Positions 1-8,623 are shown, counted from the stretch's first letter. The stretch is DNA of 64,000 nt from an uncultured Lachnospiraceae bacterium (GCA_910586615.1 CAJUJP010000009.1:38978-102977); one strand, 5' to 3'. Notes: a model not told the origin generated them from the sequence alone. Numbers and translations: made by a program.

Positions 1-47
1 CTATCTTTATGATTTCCTAAACGTGCGCCGCCGAGCGAACAAAAGAC

Positions 48-79
48 ATAAACGCCGCCGAAATTCCGGCGGCGTTTAT
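48..79 (-). terminator. Terminator hairpin after clpX
   Basis: A perfect 13-bp inverted repeat (48-60 with 67-79, loop of six bases) lies 41 bases beyond the clpX stop. Read on the minus strand the stem is followed by tttatgtctttt, a loose U-rich tail. On the plus strand the tail is tatatttta, so it may work both ways. Confidence 0.65.
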
Positions 80-119
80 ATTTTACATAGGGATGCTGGC
101 GAAGCCTGGCATCCGTTGT

Positions 120-1376
120 TTATTCAGCCTGCAGCAATCTGTTGCGGTAGGTAATACGAGGTTCTCCATCGCCGCTCACGGCATCCTTCGTCAGAATGCA
201 TTCTGCAATATTATCATTGGAAGGAATCTCATACATAACATCCATCATAACTTTTTCCATGATGGAACGCAGGCCCCTGGCGCCGGTCTTACGCTCAAAA
301 GCAAGCCGCGCGATTTCTTCCACCGCATCATCTTCCACATCAAGCCTGACCTCATCGAACTCGAACAACTTCTTATACTGTTTGATCAGCGCGTTCTTCG
401 GCTCCCGTAAAATACGGATCAGTGCCTCTTTATCCAGGCCTTCCAAAGTAATGGTGATCGGCACACGACCGATAAACTCAGGAATCAAGCCAAATTTCAT
501 CAGATCCTGCGGCGCTGCCTCCTTGAGTACCGCACCGATATCCTTGCTGCTCTTCTCCACGATCTGCGCATTAAAACCGATGGAATTGCGGTCCAGCCGC
601 TCCTCTACGATCTTATCCAATCCATCGAAAGCTCCGCCGCAGATGAAAAGGATATTGGACGTATCAATCTGAAGCAGTTCCTGGTGCGGATGCTTTCTCC
701 CGCCCTGGGGTGGAACACTGGCCGTCGTTCCCTCAATAATCTTTAACAGCGCCTGCTGTACGCCTTCTCCGGAAACATCTCTTGTAATGGATACATTTTC
801 ACTCTTTTTCGTTATCTTATCAATCTCATCAATATAGATAATGCCGTACTGGGCACGGTCAATATCATAGTCAGCCGCCTGAATCAGCTTCAGCAGGATG
901 TTCTCCACATCCTCACCTACATAACCTGCCTCGGTCAGAGTAGTTGCATCGGCGATCGCAAACGGTACATTGATGATCTTCGCCAGTGTCTGTGCAAGAT
1001 AAGTCTTACCCGAACCCGTAGGCCCGATCATAATGATATTGCTCTTCTGCAGCTCCACGCCGTCCTCGTCATCCTGCGGCGCCATCACACGCTTGTAATG
1101 ATTGTAAACGGAAACCGCCAGTACCTTCTTGGCTTCCTCCTGCCCGATCACATAATCGTCAAGAAATTTTTTGATCTCCACCGGTTTTAAGAGATTAATC
1201 TCCATTTCCTCTACTTCCGGATCTTCCTCATACTCTTCCTCGATAATGTCCGCACAGATATCCACGCACTCATCACAGATATAGACTCCCGCCGGACCGG
1301 CGATCAGCTTCTTGACCTGATCCTGCGTTTTGTTGCAAAAAGAACACCTCACCTTGTCATCAGAATTCCTTGCCAT
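120..1376 (-). CDS. clpX: ClpX, ATP-dependent unfoldase of the ClpXP protease
   Basis: AAA+ unfoldase that recognises and unfolds substrates and feeds them to the ClpP chamber in the cytoplasm. The N-terminal zinc-binding domain shows two CxxC pairs (Cys11/14 and Cys34/37). Walker A GPTGSGKT is at residues 119-126 and Walker B IIYIDE at 180-185. The C-terminal half matches ClpX throughout, and the length of 418 residues is normal. I chose the ATG at 1376 (MARNSDDK) because GAGG sits six bases upstream; an in-frame ATG four codons earlier has a poorer site. It lies downstream of clpP in a tig-clpP-clpX operon, a standard Clostridia arrangement. Confidence 0.97.
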   Translation of the reverse strand: MARNSDDKVRCSFCNKTQDQVKKLIAGPAGVYICDECVDICADIIEEEYEEDPEVEEMEINLLKPVEIKKFLDDYVIGQEEAKKVLAVSVYNHYKRVMAPQDDEDGVELQKSNIIMIGPTGSGKTYLAQTLAKIINVPFAIADATTLTEAGYVGEDVENILLKLIQAADYDIDRAQYGIIYIDEIDKITKKSENVSITRDVSGEGVQQALLKIIEGTTASVPPQGGRKHPHQELLQIDTSNILFICGGAFDGLDKIVEERLDRNSIGFNAQIVEKSSKDIGAVLKEAAPQDLMKFGLIPEFIGRVPITITLEGLDKEALIRILREPKNALIKQYKKLFEFDEVRLDVEDDAVEEIARLAFERKTGARGLRSIMEKVMMDVMYEIPSNDNIAECILTKDAVSGDGEPRITYRNRLLQAE

Positions 1377-1465
1377 TTTAATCCTCATTTCCGCGCACTA
1401 TTTGCACATCCTTCATTCATTATTCAGCGGCTGCCTGACTTCACGCCCTGCAGCCGCACTTTGTC

Positions 1466-2059
1466 TTAAACGGCATTGGCATGATTTGTAATGATCTTGT
1501 CGATCAGACCGTAAGAAAGCGCTTCCTCAGCAGTCTTCCAGTTGTCACGTTCTGTATCCGCCATGATCACTTCAAAATCCTGTCCGGTATTCTCCGCCAT
1601 GATCCTTGCCATCTTCTCTTTTGTGGCAAGAATATGCTTCGCCGTTATCTCAATCTCTGTTGCCTGTCCCTGAGCGCCGCCTGCAGGCTGATGGATCATA
1701 ATCTCCGCATTGGGAAGCGCCATTCTTTTACCCTTGGTGCCGCCTGCCAGAAGGAAGGCGCCCATGCTTGCCGCCATACCGATACATACGGTGTTAACAT
1801 CGCACTTGATAAAATTCATGGTATCGTAAATCGCCATTCCCGCAGTGATCACGCCGCCCGGACTGTTGATATACAGATGGATGTCCTTCTCCGGATCCTC
1901 TGATTCCAGAAACAGCATCTGTGCCACAATCACACTGGCAGACGCATCGTTGACTTCCTCTCCGAGAAAAATGATCCTCTCTTTTAATAATCTTGAATAA
2001 ATGTCGTAAGAGCGTTCTCCCTTGGAAGTCTGCTCAATGACATAAGGTATTAATGGCAT
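1466..2059 (-). CDS. clpP: ClpP, ATP-dependent Clp protease proteolytic subunit
   Basis: Serine peptidase subunit that forms the tetradecameric chamber of ClpXP. With the start at 2059 (MPLIPYVIEQ) the protein has 197 residues, and the catalytic Ser98 (in GMAASMGA) and His123 (in MIHQPAGG) fall at the same numbers as in Bacillus subtilis ClpP. The start is supported by GGAGG seven bases upstream; a longer reading frame from 2098 would add 13 residues with no good ribosome site. It lies between tig and clpX and is probably co-transcribed with them. Identity is secure. Confidence 0.97.
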   Translation of the reverse strand: MPLIPYVIEQTSKGERSYDIYSRLLKERIIFLGEEVNDASASVIVAQMLFLESEDPEKDIHLYINSPGGVITAGMAIYDTMNFIKCDVNTVCIGMAASMGAFLLAGGTKGKRMALPNAEIMIHQPAGGAQGQATEIEITAKHILATKEKMARIMAENTGQDFEVIMADTERDNWKTAEEALSYGLIDKIITNHANAV

Positions 2060-2152
2060 TCCGATTCCTCCGTTTCTGCAATTAACGTTATTTCCCATAC
2101 CCCGTTGCTCTGCCGCAAGGCATGTTCACATCATTATGCGCTTACTGCGCGC

Positions 2153-3445
2153 CTATTTCTTGCTCTCTTTGGCATGTTCAGCTACGAACTCAGCCGCTTT
2201 TCTGACTGCCAGATCCAGCATGATATTGTTCTTCTCTTTTTCTCCCAGAAGTTCCTTCGCCTTCGCAACGTCCATCTGATATACCTCGGCCATTGTCTCC
2301 AACTCTTTCTCGTAATCTTCCTCTGTGGCTTCAATCTTCTCGGCTTTGACGATCGCTTCCAGCACAAGTCTTGCACGGATACGCTCCTCAGCCTGAGGCT
2401 TAACCTGCTCTACCATCTTCTGATAGTTGGTGCCTGTGAACTGGAAATACTGCTCCATGGAAAGTCCCTGCATGGTGATTCTCTGTGCAAACTCATCCAC
2501 CATCTGTCTCTGCTGTGTCTCTAACATGGCATCCGGGATCTCCATCTCAGAAACCTCCACAGCCGCCTTGACAGCCGCCTCTTCTCTGGCGTTCTTCGCA
2601 TCCTTTTCCTTCTTCTCGGCCAGATTCTTCTTCACATCTTCCCGATACTCAGCCATAGTGTCAAACTCTGACACCTCACCTGCAAACTCGTCATCCAGTT
2701 CAGGAAGCTCTTTCTCCTTGATCTCTTTGATCGTACATTTGAATACCGCTTCTTTGCCTTTCAGGTTCTCTGCCTGATAATCTTCCGGGAAGGTAACCTT
2801 CACTTCCACTTCTTTCCCGATCTCCGCTCCCACAAGCTGCTCTTCAAAGCCGGGGATAAACGCACCGGAACCGATGGTCAGCGGATAGTTCTCACCCTTG
2901 CCGCCTTCAAACGCCTCGCCGTCCACAAAGCCTTCGAAGTCAAGCGTCGTCATATCGCCGTCTTTTACCGGTCTGTCTTCTACGGAAATGTTTCTTGCGT
3001 TCTTCTCACGCTCTCTCTCTATCTCTGCGTCGATCTCTTCCTCGGTAACCTCGGAATCTATCTTACTGATCTTCACACCCTTATACTTGCCGAGCTTCAC
3101 CTCAGGCTTCAGCGCAACAGTAGCCGTAAATACAAAGGGCTTGCCTGCCTCAATCTGTGTCACTTCAATCTTCGGAGAAGAAACAATATCCTCCTCGCAC
3201 TCTTCCAGAGCCTTGTCATAAGCGTCCGGGATCAGTTCATTCGCCGCATCCTCGTAAAATACCTCTTTACCGTACATTTTCTCTACCATCTGACGCGGTA
3301 CTTTGCCCTTCCGGAATCCCGGAATGCTGATCTGTTTCTTCTGCTTCTGATAAGCCTTCTCGATCGCTTTCTCCAAATCTTCGGCGCTGGCCTCGATGGT
3401 AAGCTTTGCCATGTTCTTTTCTAATTTCTCGACCTGTAAACTCAT
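2153..3445 (-). CDS. tig: Trigger factor, ribosome-associated chaperone and prolyl isomerase
   Basis: Trigger factor docks at the ribosome exit tunnel and folds nascent chains. The N-terminal ribosome-binding signature GFRKGKVPR is visible at about residues 44-52. It is followed by an FKBP-type domain (DFEGFVDGEAFEGG, IPGFEEQLVG) and a helical, Lys/Glu-rich C-terminal domain. I chose the ATG at 3445 (MSLQVEKLEK, 430 residues) because AAGGAGG lies nine bases upstream. The reading frame stays open to 3538, but the likely promoter -10 box at 3545-3550 would leave that first ATG without a leader. It is first in the tig-clpP-clpX operon. Confidence 0.96.
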   Translation of the reverse strand: MSLQVEKLEKNMAKLTIEASAEDLEKAIEKAYQKQKKQISIPGFRKGKVPRQMVEKMYGKEVFYEDAANELIPDAYDKALEECEEDIVSSPKIEVTQIEAGKPFVFTATVALKPEVKLGKYKGVKISKIDSEVTEEEIDAEIEREREKNARNISVEDRPVKDGDMTTLDFEGFVDGEAFEGGKGENYPLTIGSGAFIPGFEEQLVGAEIGKEVEVKVTFPEDYQAENLKGKEAVFKCTIKEIKEKELPELDDEFAGEVSEFDTMAEYREDVKKNLAEKKEKDAKNAREEAAVKAAVEVSEMEIPDAMLETQQRQMVDEFAQRITMQGLSMEQYFQFTGTNYQKMVEQVKPQAEERIRARLVLEAIVKAEKIEATEEDYEKELETMAEVYQMDVAKAKELLGEKEKNNIMLDLAVRKAAEFVAEHAKESKK

Positions 3446-3544
3446 TGTATGGGTTCCTCCTTCAACTGCCTCCGGGACATGTATTCTCCGCAACTTTACC
3501 CTGACCGGAAGTCTGATTTTACTGCCAGTCACAGTCATTTAAGC

Positions 3545-3573
3545 ATTATAGCACAAACTTTTGGAAAATGCTA
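3545..3573 (-). promoter_or_regulatory. Probable sigma-A promoter of tig-clpP-clpX
   Basis: On the minus strand a perfect TATAAT (3545-3550) precedes the operon by about 100 bases. The matching -35 is weak (TAGCAT at 17-base spacing), so the call rests mostly on the -10 and on its position between two genes. Confidence 0.4.
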
Positions 3574-3604
3574 GTATAACATTTCCGGGTTTGCATCATT
3601 CCTG

Positions 3605-5188
3605 CTATTCCTGCCGGCACAGACTTCCGGGAAATACCAGACTGACTCTTATTCCCCGCAGCAATTCCACATCTTCCATCCGATGGCTTGTAGCCAGCAG
3701 TGTTTTTCCTGCCAGATGTTCCAGAAGATATTCCCCGCACCGGATCCGGTTTTCCTCATCAAGTCCGGTAAACGGTTCATCCAGAACCAGCAGATCCGCC
3801 CCGGAAAGCACCGCCCTCAGAAGAGCCACCCGTCTGCGCATTCCGCCGCTGAGTTCTCTGACCGGCCGGTTCAGACAGTCCGACGGCAGAATTTTTGCGG
3901 CCTCTGCACAAACATGCTCAACAACCTGCTTTCCGGCACACCGCTTCCCCTTCATAAGCTTACCCATTCCCAGCATAATATTACAGACTGCATCATACTC
4001 CTCGCAGAGCCTGTCCTCCTGAAATACCATACCCACCTGCAACGGAACGCCTTCCACCGTTCCCTGATCAGCACTTTCCAGTCCGGTCAACAGACGCAGC
4101 AGTGTGGTTTTGCCTGCTCCGGAAGGTGCTGTCAGCAGGTAACGATCTCCCCTGCGAAGCGTCAGGCTGTAATCCTGAAGCACCTGCATACCTCCGTAGG
4201 ATTTACTCACATGGGAAACTCTCACGTGACGGTTGTCCCGGACGTCCTTTTCTTCGGAACAGTCTGCCTGCTTTCCGCTTTGCAGCTTATTTCTTCCATG
4301 CCTCTTCTGCTGATTCCCGGCACTTTGCGGCAAGTGAAAGCCGCCCATTCCTCCGGTTATCGGATATGGCTTCCACTTGTCGACTATTTCAGTCAACCAC
4401 AATACTGCCTTTTCAAATAAAAAGCTGATCAGTATCACCGTCAATGTCCACGCAAGCACCCCCGCAGTGTCCAGATATATCTTCGACATATAAAGCCGTT
4501 CCCCCAGTGAATAAGCAGGAAGTCCGATCACCTCCGCCGCCACTCCGGATTTCCAGCTCATCCCTAAGGATACCCTGAGACAGCTGTTCAGATACGGCAT
4601 CACGGCAGGCTTATATATATAGAAGAAACGATTCATCCTGCCCATGTCGAAAACCCGCGCCATTTCAAGTAATTTTTCATCCGCGCTTTTGAGGCCCGAC
4701 AGAGTACTCACATACACATTCGGAAATACGATAAGAAAACAGATAAAAAAGGAAAGCCGCCCGGAACCGAACCAGATCAGAAGGATCACCACAAAAGATG
4801 CCACCGGAACCGACTTGAGCACAGACATAAGCGGCGCTGCAATCTCCTCCGCCAACGGAATCCGGTAGCTGGCCGCTCCAAACGCTGCTCCGGCAAAAAG
4901 AGCCAGAAAAAATCCCAGCCCTATTCTCGAAAAAGAGCAGAAAATGATTTTGAGAAAGTCTTCACGGAGAAGATTCTGTCCGAAAGCCTGCAGCACCTGC
5001 CCGGGACCGGCCAGCAGGATGGGATTGTGTATCCACACCGCCGCCGCCTGCCAGACAAGCAGCCAGAACAATATGATAACTGTTTTTCTTAACCATTTAC
5101 CCATCCTGTGCCCGCTCCCGTCAGCACTCTTTTCCACCATCGGTCCTGTCGCCTCTGTCAATCCCTTACCGGATAAAATAGAAATCAT
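3605..5188 (-). CDS. ABC importer: permease fused to its ATPase (SsuC/ThiX-like plus SsuB-like)
   Basis: A single 527-residue frame carries both halves of an importer. Residues about 30-265 are a multi-span permease of the nitrate/sulfonate/pyrimidine-precursor type, with an EAA-like loop near GMSWKSGVAAEVIG. A hydrophilic linker of about 50 residues follows. Residues about 320-527 are an ATPase with Walker A APSGAGKTT, signature LSGGMRRR and Walker B LLVLDEPFTGLD. These are normally separate proteins. The start overlaps the end of the lipoprotein gene by 23 bases, suggesting translational coupling; internal ATGs at 5140 and 5104 are alternatives. The substrate cannot be told from sequence; the family handles thiamine precursors, sulfonates or similar small organics. 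Confidence 0.85.
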   Translation of the reverse strand: MISILSGKGLTEATGPMVEKSADGSGHRMGKWLRKTVIILFWLLVWQAAAVWIHNPILLAGPGQVLQAFGQNLLREDFLKIIFCSFSRIGLGFFLALFAGAAFGAASYRIPLAEEIAAPLMSVLKSVPVASFVVILLIWFGSGRLSFFICFLIVFPNVYVSTLSGLKSADEKLLEMARVFDMGRMNRFFYIYKPAVMPYLNSCLRVSLGMSWKSGVAAEVIGLPAYSLGERLYMSKIYLDTAGVLAWTLTVILISFLFEKAVLWLTEIVDKWKPYPITGGMGGFHLPQSAGNQQKRHGRNKLQSGKQADCSEEKDVRDNRHVRVSHVSKSYGGMQVLQDYSLTLRRGDRYLLTAPSGAGKTTLLRLLTGLESADQGTVEGVPLQVGMVFQEDRLCEEYDAVCNIMLGMGKLMKGKRCAGKQVVEHVCAEAAKILPSDCLNRPVRELSGGMRRRVALLRAVLSGADLLVLDEPFTGLDEENRIRCGEYLLEHLAGKTLLATSHRMEDVELLRGIRVSLVFPGSLCRQE

Positions 5189-6284
5189 CCCCCGGCAGGC
5201 CGCCGCCTACAGAAGCCGCATCCTGCTCAAACAGCACTGCCAGATAACCCGACAGGGCCGTCTTCATCTCGTCTCCGTCAATATAGGTGATATTACACCG
5301 GGGCATGGCCCTGGCCGCCACCTCCGCCTTGTCAATGATACCTGCTGCCGCTGCCAGTTCCGCTGCCTCTTCCACATGTTCATTGGCAAAAGCCGCACTG
5401 GCACAATGTTCCTCCATGAATTTTTCTACCGCTTCCCGGTTTCCTTCCAGAAAGCTGCTCCGCACCAGCGTTACGCCGGTCACCAACCTGCTGCCGCCGT
5501 CACCCTGCACCGCTTCCCACTCCCTGGTCAAATCCATAACCACAGACAGCTTTTCATTCTGTGCACAGGCCGCCGTCACAAAAGGCTGGGGAAGCACACC
5601 TACAGCTTCCGGTGTCTGGGCCAGCACCGCCGCCACCTCCGCTGCCTCGGATTTGTATTCCAGCTTCACATCCGCAGTGGTCAGCCCGTTTTCCCGAAGC
5701 AGATACTGCAAGACATAATCCGGGGTGGTTCCTTTGCCTGTCAGATAAACTGTCCGCCCCTTCAAGTCACCCATGTCCACTATATCCTCATCACCGGACA
5801 CCATGTAGAGAACACCCAGCGTATTAATGTCAATCACCGACACGCCGCCCTCCGTCTTCATGTATAATACACTGGCCACATTAGCCGGAACAAGGACAAT
5901 ATCCAGATCCCCCGCGACCACGGCAGGAAGCAGTTCGTCCGCCGACGCTGTCATCGTGAATTCATAATCATTGAAAGACTCCTGTTTTTCCGCCTGATCC
6001 ATAAGCCGCAACAGTCCCATGGATGTGGGACCCTTCAAAGACCCTACCCGAATCTTCACGCCCCGGCTGTCCGCATCGGCCATTGCCCCGGATTCAGTCC
6101 CGTCTGCTTCCCCGTCATTCGCTTCAACTCCCTGGCCCGGCACATCGCCCTCTCCTGTATCCTCCTGCCCCGAAACTGCGCTGTCCTGCCCGTCAAACGC
6201 TGTATTTCCGTGCACACCGCAGCCTGTAAATGCTGTCATGACAAGAGCAGTACTCATTATCATTGCAAGAATTTTTCTTTTCAT
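5166..6284 (-). CDS. Substrate-binding lipoprotein, NMT1/THI5-like (ABC importer)
   Basis: Extracytoplasmic binding protein of the importer encoded just downstream. A lipoprotein signal peptide with lipobox FTGC (Cys21) is followed by an acidic, Gly-rich linker to about residue 75. The periplasmic-binding fold of the NMT1/THI5/SsuA type then begins (VGSLKGPTSMGL, AGDLDIVLVPANVASVLY, LKGRTVYLTGKGTTPDYVLQYLL). The family binds pyrimidine thiamine precursors, sulfonates or nitrate; the ligand here is unknown. No thiamine-pyrophosphate riboswitch was seen upstream, which weakens a thiamine assignment. AAAGGA lies before the ATG. Confidence 0.88.
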   Translation of the reverse strand: MKRKILAMIMSTALVMTAFTGCGVHGNTAFDGQDSAVSGQEDTGEGDVPGQGVEANDGEADGTESGAMADADSRGVKIRVGSLKGPTSMGLLRLMDQAEKQESFNDYEFTMTASADELLPAVVAGDLDIVLVPANVASVLYMKTEGGVSVIDINTLGVLYMVSGDEDIVDMGDLKGRTVYLTGKGTTPDYVLQYLLRENGLTTADVKLEYKSEAAEVAAVLAQTPEAVGVLPQPFVTAACAQNEKLSVVMDLTREWEAVQGDGGSRLVTGVTLVRSSFLEGNREAVEKFMEEHCASAAFANEHVEEAAELAAAAGIIDKAEVAARAMPRCNITYIDGDEMKTALSGYLAVLFEQDAASVGGGLPGDDFYFIR

Positions 6285-6384
6285 GGATTGCCATCCTTTC
6301 TTTCATGCAGAACCATTTTGCCGCCATGGCAGTATAACGCCAGGCCGTAACGCTTTTCATCTGCTTTCAGATAATTCGGAGTAC

Positions 6385-6413
6385 AGTATACCGTACTTTT
6401 TCCAAAAAAACAA
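6385..6413 (-). promoter_or_regulatory. Possible promoter of the ABC importer operon
   Basis: TTGTTT, 17 bases and TATACT are read on the minus strand about 100 bases before the lipoprotein start. The -10 lies in an imperfect palindrome (agtac...gtact). The -35 is only partly consensus and overlaps the T-tract of the spore-gene terminator. Confidence 0.35.
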
Positions 6414-6436
6414 CCCGCCTGAGTATCTCAGACGGG
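6402..6436 (-). terminator. Rho-independent terminator of the spore protein gene
   Basis: On the minus strand the stem cccgtctga...tcaggcggg (6414-6436) is followed by ttgttttttt, a standard intrinsic terminator starting 26 bases after the gene's stop. Confidence 0.85.
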
Positions 6437-6461
6437 TCATTCTTTTTAGCTGTCCGCGAGC

Positions 6462-6662
6462 TTATTTCATCTGCTCTTCCTGGTTCTTGATCATTCTACG
6501 AACCATCTCACCACCGATAGAACCGGCCTCTTTGGATGTGAGGTCACCATTGTAACCTTCTTTCAGGTTTACACCTAACTCAGATGCAACCTCTGTCTTG
6601 AAACGATCCATTGCTGCCTTAGCTTCAGGAACTTCTACTCTATTCGTCTTGTTGCTTGCCAT
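6462..6662 (-). CDS. Small acid-soluble spore protein, alpha/beta type
   Basis: DNA-binding protein that coats and protects chromosomal DNA in dormant spores and is degraded on germination. The 66-residue product shows the family features: an N-terminal stretch rich in Asn and Lys, FKTEVASELGV, and the C-terminal signature YNGDLTSKEAGSIGGEMVRRMI. The germination-protease site normally lies in the TEVASELGV-like segment. The start at 6662 (MASNKTNR) has GGAGGTG six bases upstream; 14 more in-frame codons lie before it without support. A CATACTA box far upstream suggests forespore sigma-G control. It shows that the organism makes spores. Confidence 0.95.
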   Translation of the reverse strand: MASNKTNRVEVPEAKAAMDRFKTEVASELGVNLKEGYNGDLTSKEAGSIGGEMVRRMIKNQEEQMK

Positions 6663-6704
6663 TTCTTTCACCTCCGAAATACATTTGAATGATCTCATTT
6701 TCAT

Positions 6705-6862
6705 GATTTCATCCTGTTATCTATATTATTGAGATAAGCGCTGTCGTTTTGCGCTTATCCCAGATCATGTTGTTCCGTCAGAACTGTGTTCTGATGATCC
6801 AACGATTCGAAACCGAATCCTGTTCTCTGTGAAAGCGCTCACTGTATCGCTTATCTTGATGT
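6705..6862 (-). other. Structured 5' leader of the spore protein gene
   Basis: Between the putative sigma-G box and the gene lie about 190 bases that hold several short hairpins: gataagcgc paired with gcgcttatc at 6731-6757, and tcagaac paired with gttctga near 6779-6796. No reading frame with a ribosome site was seen. It may be simply a long untranslated leader. Confidence 0.35.
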
Positions 6863-6892
6863 TAGTATGTTCGGATAAAATGAAAATATTAT
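6863..6892 (-). promoter_or_regulatory. Candidate sigma-G (forespore) promoter
   Basis: On the minus strand CATACTA (6863-6869) exactly matches the sigma-G -10 consensus. ATAATA at 17-base spacing is a 4-of-6 match to the -35 TGAATA. Its position upstream of a spore DNA-protection gene fits. Confidence 0.5.
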
Positions 6893-6986
6893 GGTAACTT
6901 TTGCCAGAAAAACAACCTGTTTTTATGCCGTTTCTGCATCATTCCCAAACCGGAAAGCAAACCCTGTTCCTGTATGCTGCGGAACA

Positions 6987-7538
6987 TTACTCCTGGTAAA
7001 TGATCGTCTCCGCCATCTGCCGTGCGGCCTCTTTTCCCTGAAGTTTTTCAAGAATTGCAAGACTGAACGGAATCGCCGCGCCCATGCCGCGTCCTGTAAT
7101 AATATTCCCGTCGATCACTGCAGGCTGCTGTAACACTTCCGCGCCATCCAAATGACTTTCAAAGGAAGGATAAGAACATGCCTTTCTGCCCCGCAGGATT
7201 CCTCTGTGTCCGAGAATGCTGGGCGCCGCACAGATTGCAGCCACCAGCTTGCCCTGTCCGGCAAAAGCATCCACCTGTGCCATCAACAGTTCGCACGCCT
7301 CAAGATGCTTCGTGCCTGCTGCACCACCCGGAAGCACAATCAAATCAGTCTGGTCAAAATCCACTTCTCTGTCCAGCATATCTGTTTCTACCATAATATT
7401 ATGGGCTCCTTCCACATGCCGCTGATCCATAACAGACGCCATTGCGGTCTCCACTCCTGCCCGGCGCAAAATGTCTACCACCGCCAGCGCTTCGATCTCC
7501 TCAAATCCTGTTCCAAAAAAAACTGCCGCTTTACTCAT
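6987..7538 (-). CDS. DJ-1/PfpI family protein
   Basis: A 183-residue class I glutamine-amidotransferase-like protein. The family includes YajL/ThiJ-type chaperones, deglycases and stress proteins. The conserved Glu is in GFEEIEAL near the N terminus. The nucleophile Cys is in AAICAAPSILG, and the C terminus keeps GRGMGAAIPFSLAILE. I chose the ATG at 7538 (MSKAAVFF) because AAAGGGG lies six bases upstream; the 11-codon extension to 7571 has no site. It appears to be a single gene. The activity of this member is not predictable from sequence. Confidence 0.88.
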   Translation of the reverse strand: MSKAAVFFGTGFEEIEALAVVDILRRAGVETAMASVMDQRHVEGAHNIMVETDMLDREVDFDQTDLIVLPGGAAGTKHLEACELLMAQVDAFAGQGKLVAAICAAPSILGHRGILRGRKACSYPSFESHLDGAEVLQQPAVIDGNIITGRGMGAAIPFSLAILEKLQGKEAARQMAETIIYQE

Positions 7539-8045
7539 ATGATCCCCTTTCTTTCCAGCACATGCATACATCCATATAAAATGTAGAAAAATATGTTACT
7601 GCTTTCTCCGTTCCAGTAACAGGTAAAAATCCATGCAAAATTTTTGCTTCGCAAATGGATTTCTGTTTCACTGATGCAAACCATGTTGATTTGTTTTTAC
7701 TATATTAAATAGTATCATACCCAAAATTGCAAGGCAAGTAACAGATTAACATATTACAGATAACCTGCATTGCAGATAAACTCAGCAAAATTCAGTCCTT
7801 CACATAACAGCCCCATAACAGGCCGCATATAGAAGACGGACGATCAAACTTTACACCGTCATAAAATACCTCTATAATGGAACAAAAAAGAGCCAGGTTG
7901 AAAATTCAATAATTTTTAAATTTTCTATATTAAGGTTAGCGTGTCAAAAGGTGCTTACGAAAGGCTGAGAGGGCAGAGTACCTTTTGACACCTAACCATA
8001 TTAAGCAATATCGCAAGCAGGCTTACGATATGGATGGAGGTTAAC
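7539..8045. other. Intergenic region with a long inverted repeat
   Basis: About 500 bases separate the divergent DJ-1 and CYTH genes. The left part is AT-rich with no supported frame. The right part holds the hairpin element described separately (7928-8005). No tRNA or small gene was seen. Confidence 0.6.
7928..8005 (+). repeat. Long imperfect palindrome with a structured loop upstream of the CYTH gene
   Basis: The arms ggttag-c-gtgtcaaaaggtgc (7934-7954) and gtaccttttgacacctaacc (7978-7997) pair over about 19 positions with one bulge and one G-U. The outer bases ttaa/ttaa extend the symmetry. The loop is purine-rich (cgaaaggctgagagggcag). There is no T-tract after it, so it is not a plain terminator. 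It could be a mobile palindromic element or an RNA leader structure of the gene that begins 41 bases later. Confidence 0.55.
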
Positions 8046-8537
8046 ATGGAAATCGAACGTAAATTCACAGTAAAAAAAATACCCGACGAACTTGGTCAAT
8101 ACACCTGCCGCATCATCGAACAGGCCTATCTGAATACCGACCCTGTTGTCAGAATCCGCAGGCAGGACGATGAGTACTACCTGACCTATAAAGGAAAAGG
8201 ATTCATGTCCAGAGAAGAATATAACCTCCCGCTAAATGAGACTTCTTATTACCATCTGCGGGAAAAAGCCGACGGAAATGTGATTTCCAAGAGACGCTAT
8301 GTCATTCCAATCACCGATCCGACATTTGCGTCAGATTATATTTCAGATATTGACCAGATCAGTCTGTCGGTAGAATTAGATATTTTTGAACCGCCCTTGG
8401 CACCATTGATCATCGCGGAAGTAGAGTTCCCTTCCGAGGATGCAGCACTGGCGTTCCAGCCGCTTGACTGGTTCGATCAAGACGTAACCGACGATCCCGC
8501 CTACCATAATTCCAACTTAAGCAGGCAGATTTTCTAA
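8046..8537 (+). CDS. CYTH domain protein (triphosphate tunnel metalloenzyme family)
   Basis: A 163-residue protein that starts with the family-defining EIERKF motif (residues 2-7). It continues with alternating charged strands (VRIRRQDDEYYLTYKGKG, SKRRYVIP, SVELDIFEPPLAPLIIAEVEFPSE) expected for the beta-barrel tunnel that binds triphosphates and divalent metal. Members include adenylate cyclase class IV, thiamine triphosphatase and inorganic triphosphatases; the substrate here is open. The start at 8046 has GGAGG five bases upstream; the four-codon extension is less likely. It stands alone downstream of the palindrome at 7928-8005. Confidence 0.9.
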   Translation: MEIERKFTVKKIPDELGQYTCRIIEQAYLNTDPVVRIRRQDDEYYLTYKGKGFMSREEYNLPLNETSYYHLREKADGNVISKRRYVIPITDPTFASDYISDIDQISLSVELDIFEPPLAPLIIAEVEFPSEDAALAFQPLDWFDQDVTDDPAYHNSNLSRQIF

Positions 8538-8591
8538 CCCGGCAGAAGCCTTCTCATCTGCACTGCTCCTTTCTTTATTCTTATACACAAA

Positions 8592-8623
8592 TGCTGACAG
8601 TCCCGAAAATGGAACTGTCAGCA
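8592..8623. terminator. Possible bidirectional terminator between the CYTH gene and malQ
   Basis: The arms tgctgacagt (8592-8601) and actgtcagca (8614-8623) pair perfectly between the two convergent genes. No strong T-tract follows on either strand, so termination is only probable. Confidence 0.45.

Noticed and set aside
3546..3740. Minus-strand frame between tig and the ABC importer gene
   Set aside because: It overlaps the ABC gene's 3' end in another frame and covers the likely tig promoter; it has no ribosome site.
6285..6400. Thiamine-pyrophosphate riboswitch before the NMT1/THI5-like lipoprotein gene
   Set aside because: The conserved CUGAGA and ACCUGAUCUGGAUAAU-type segments are not present in this leader.
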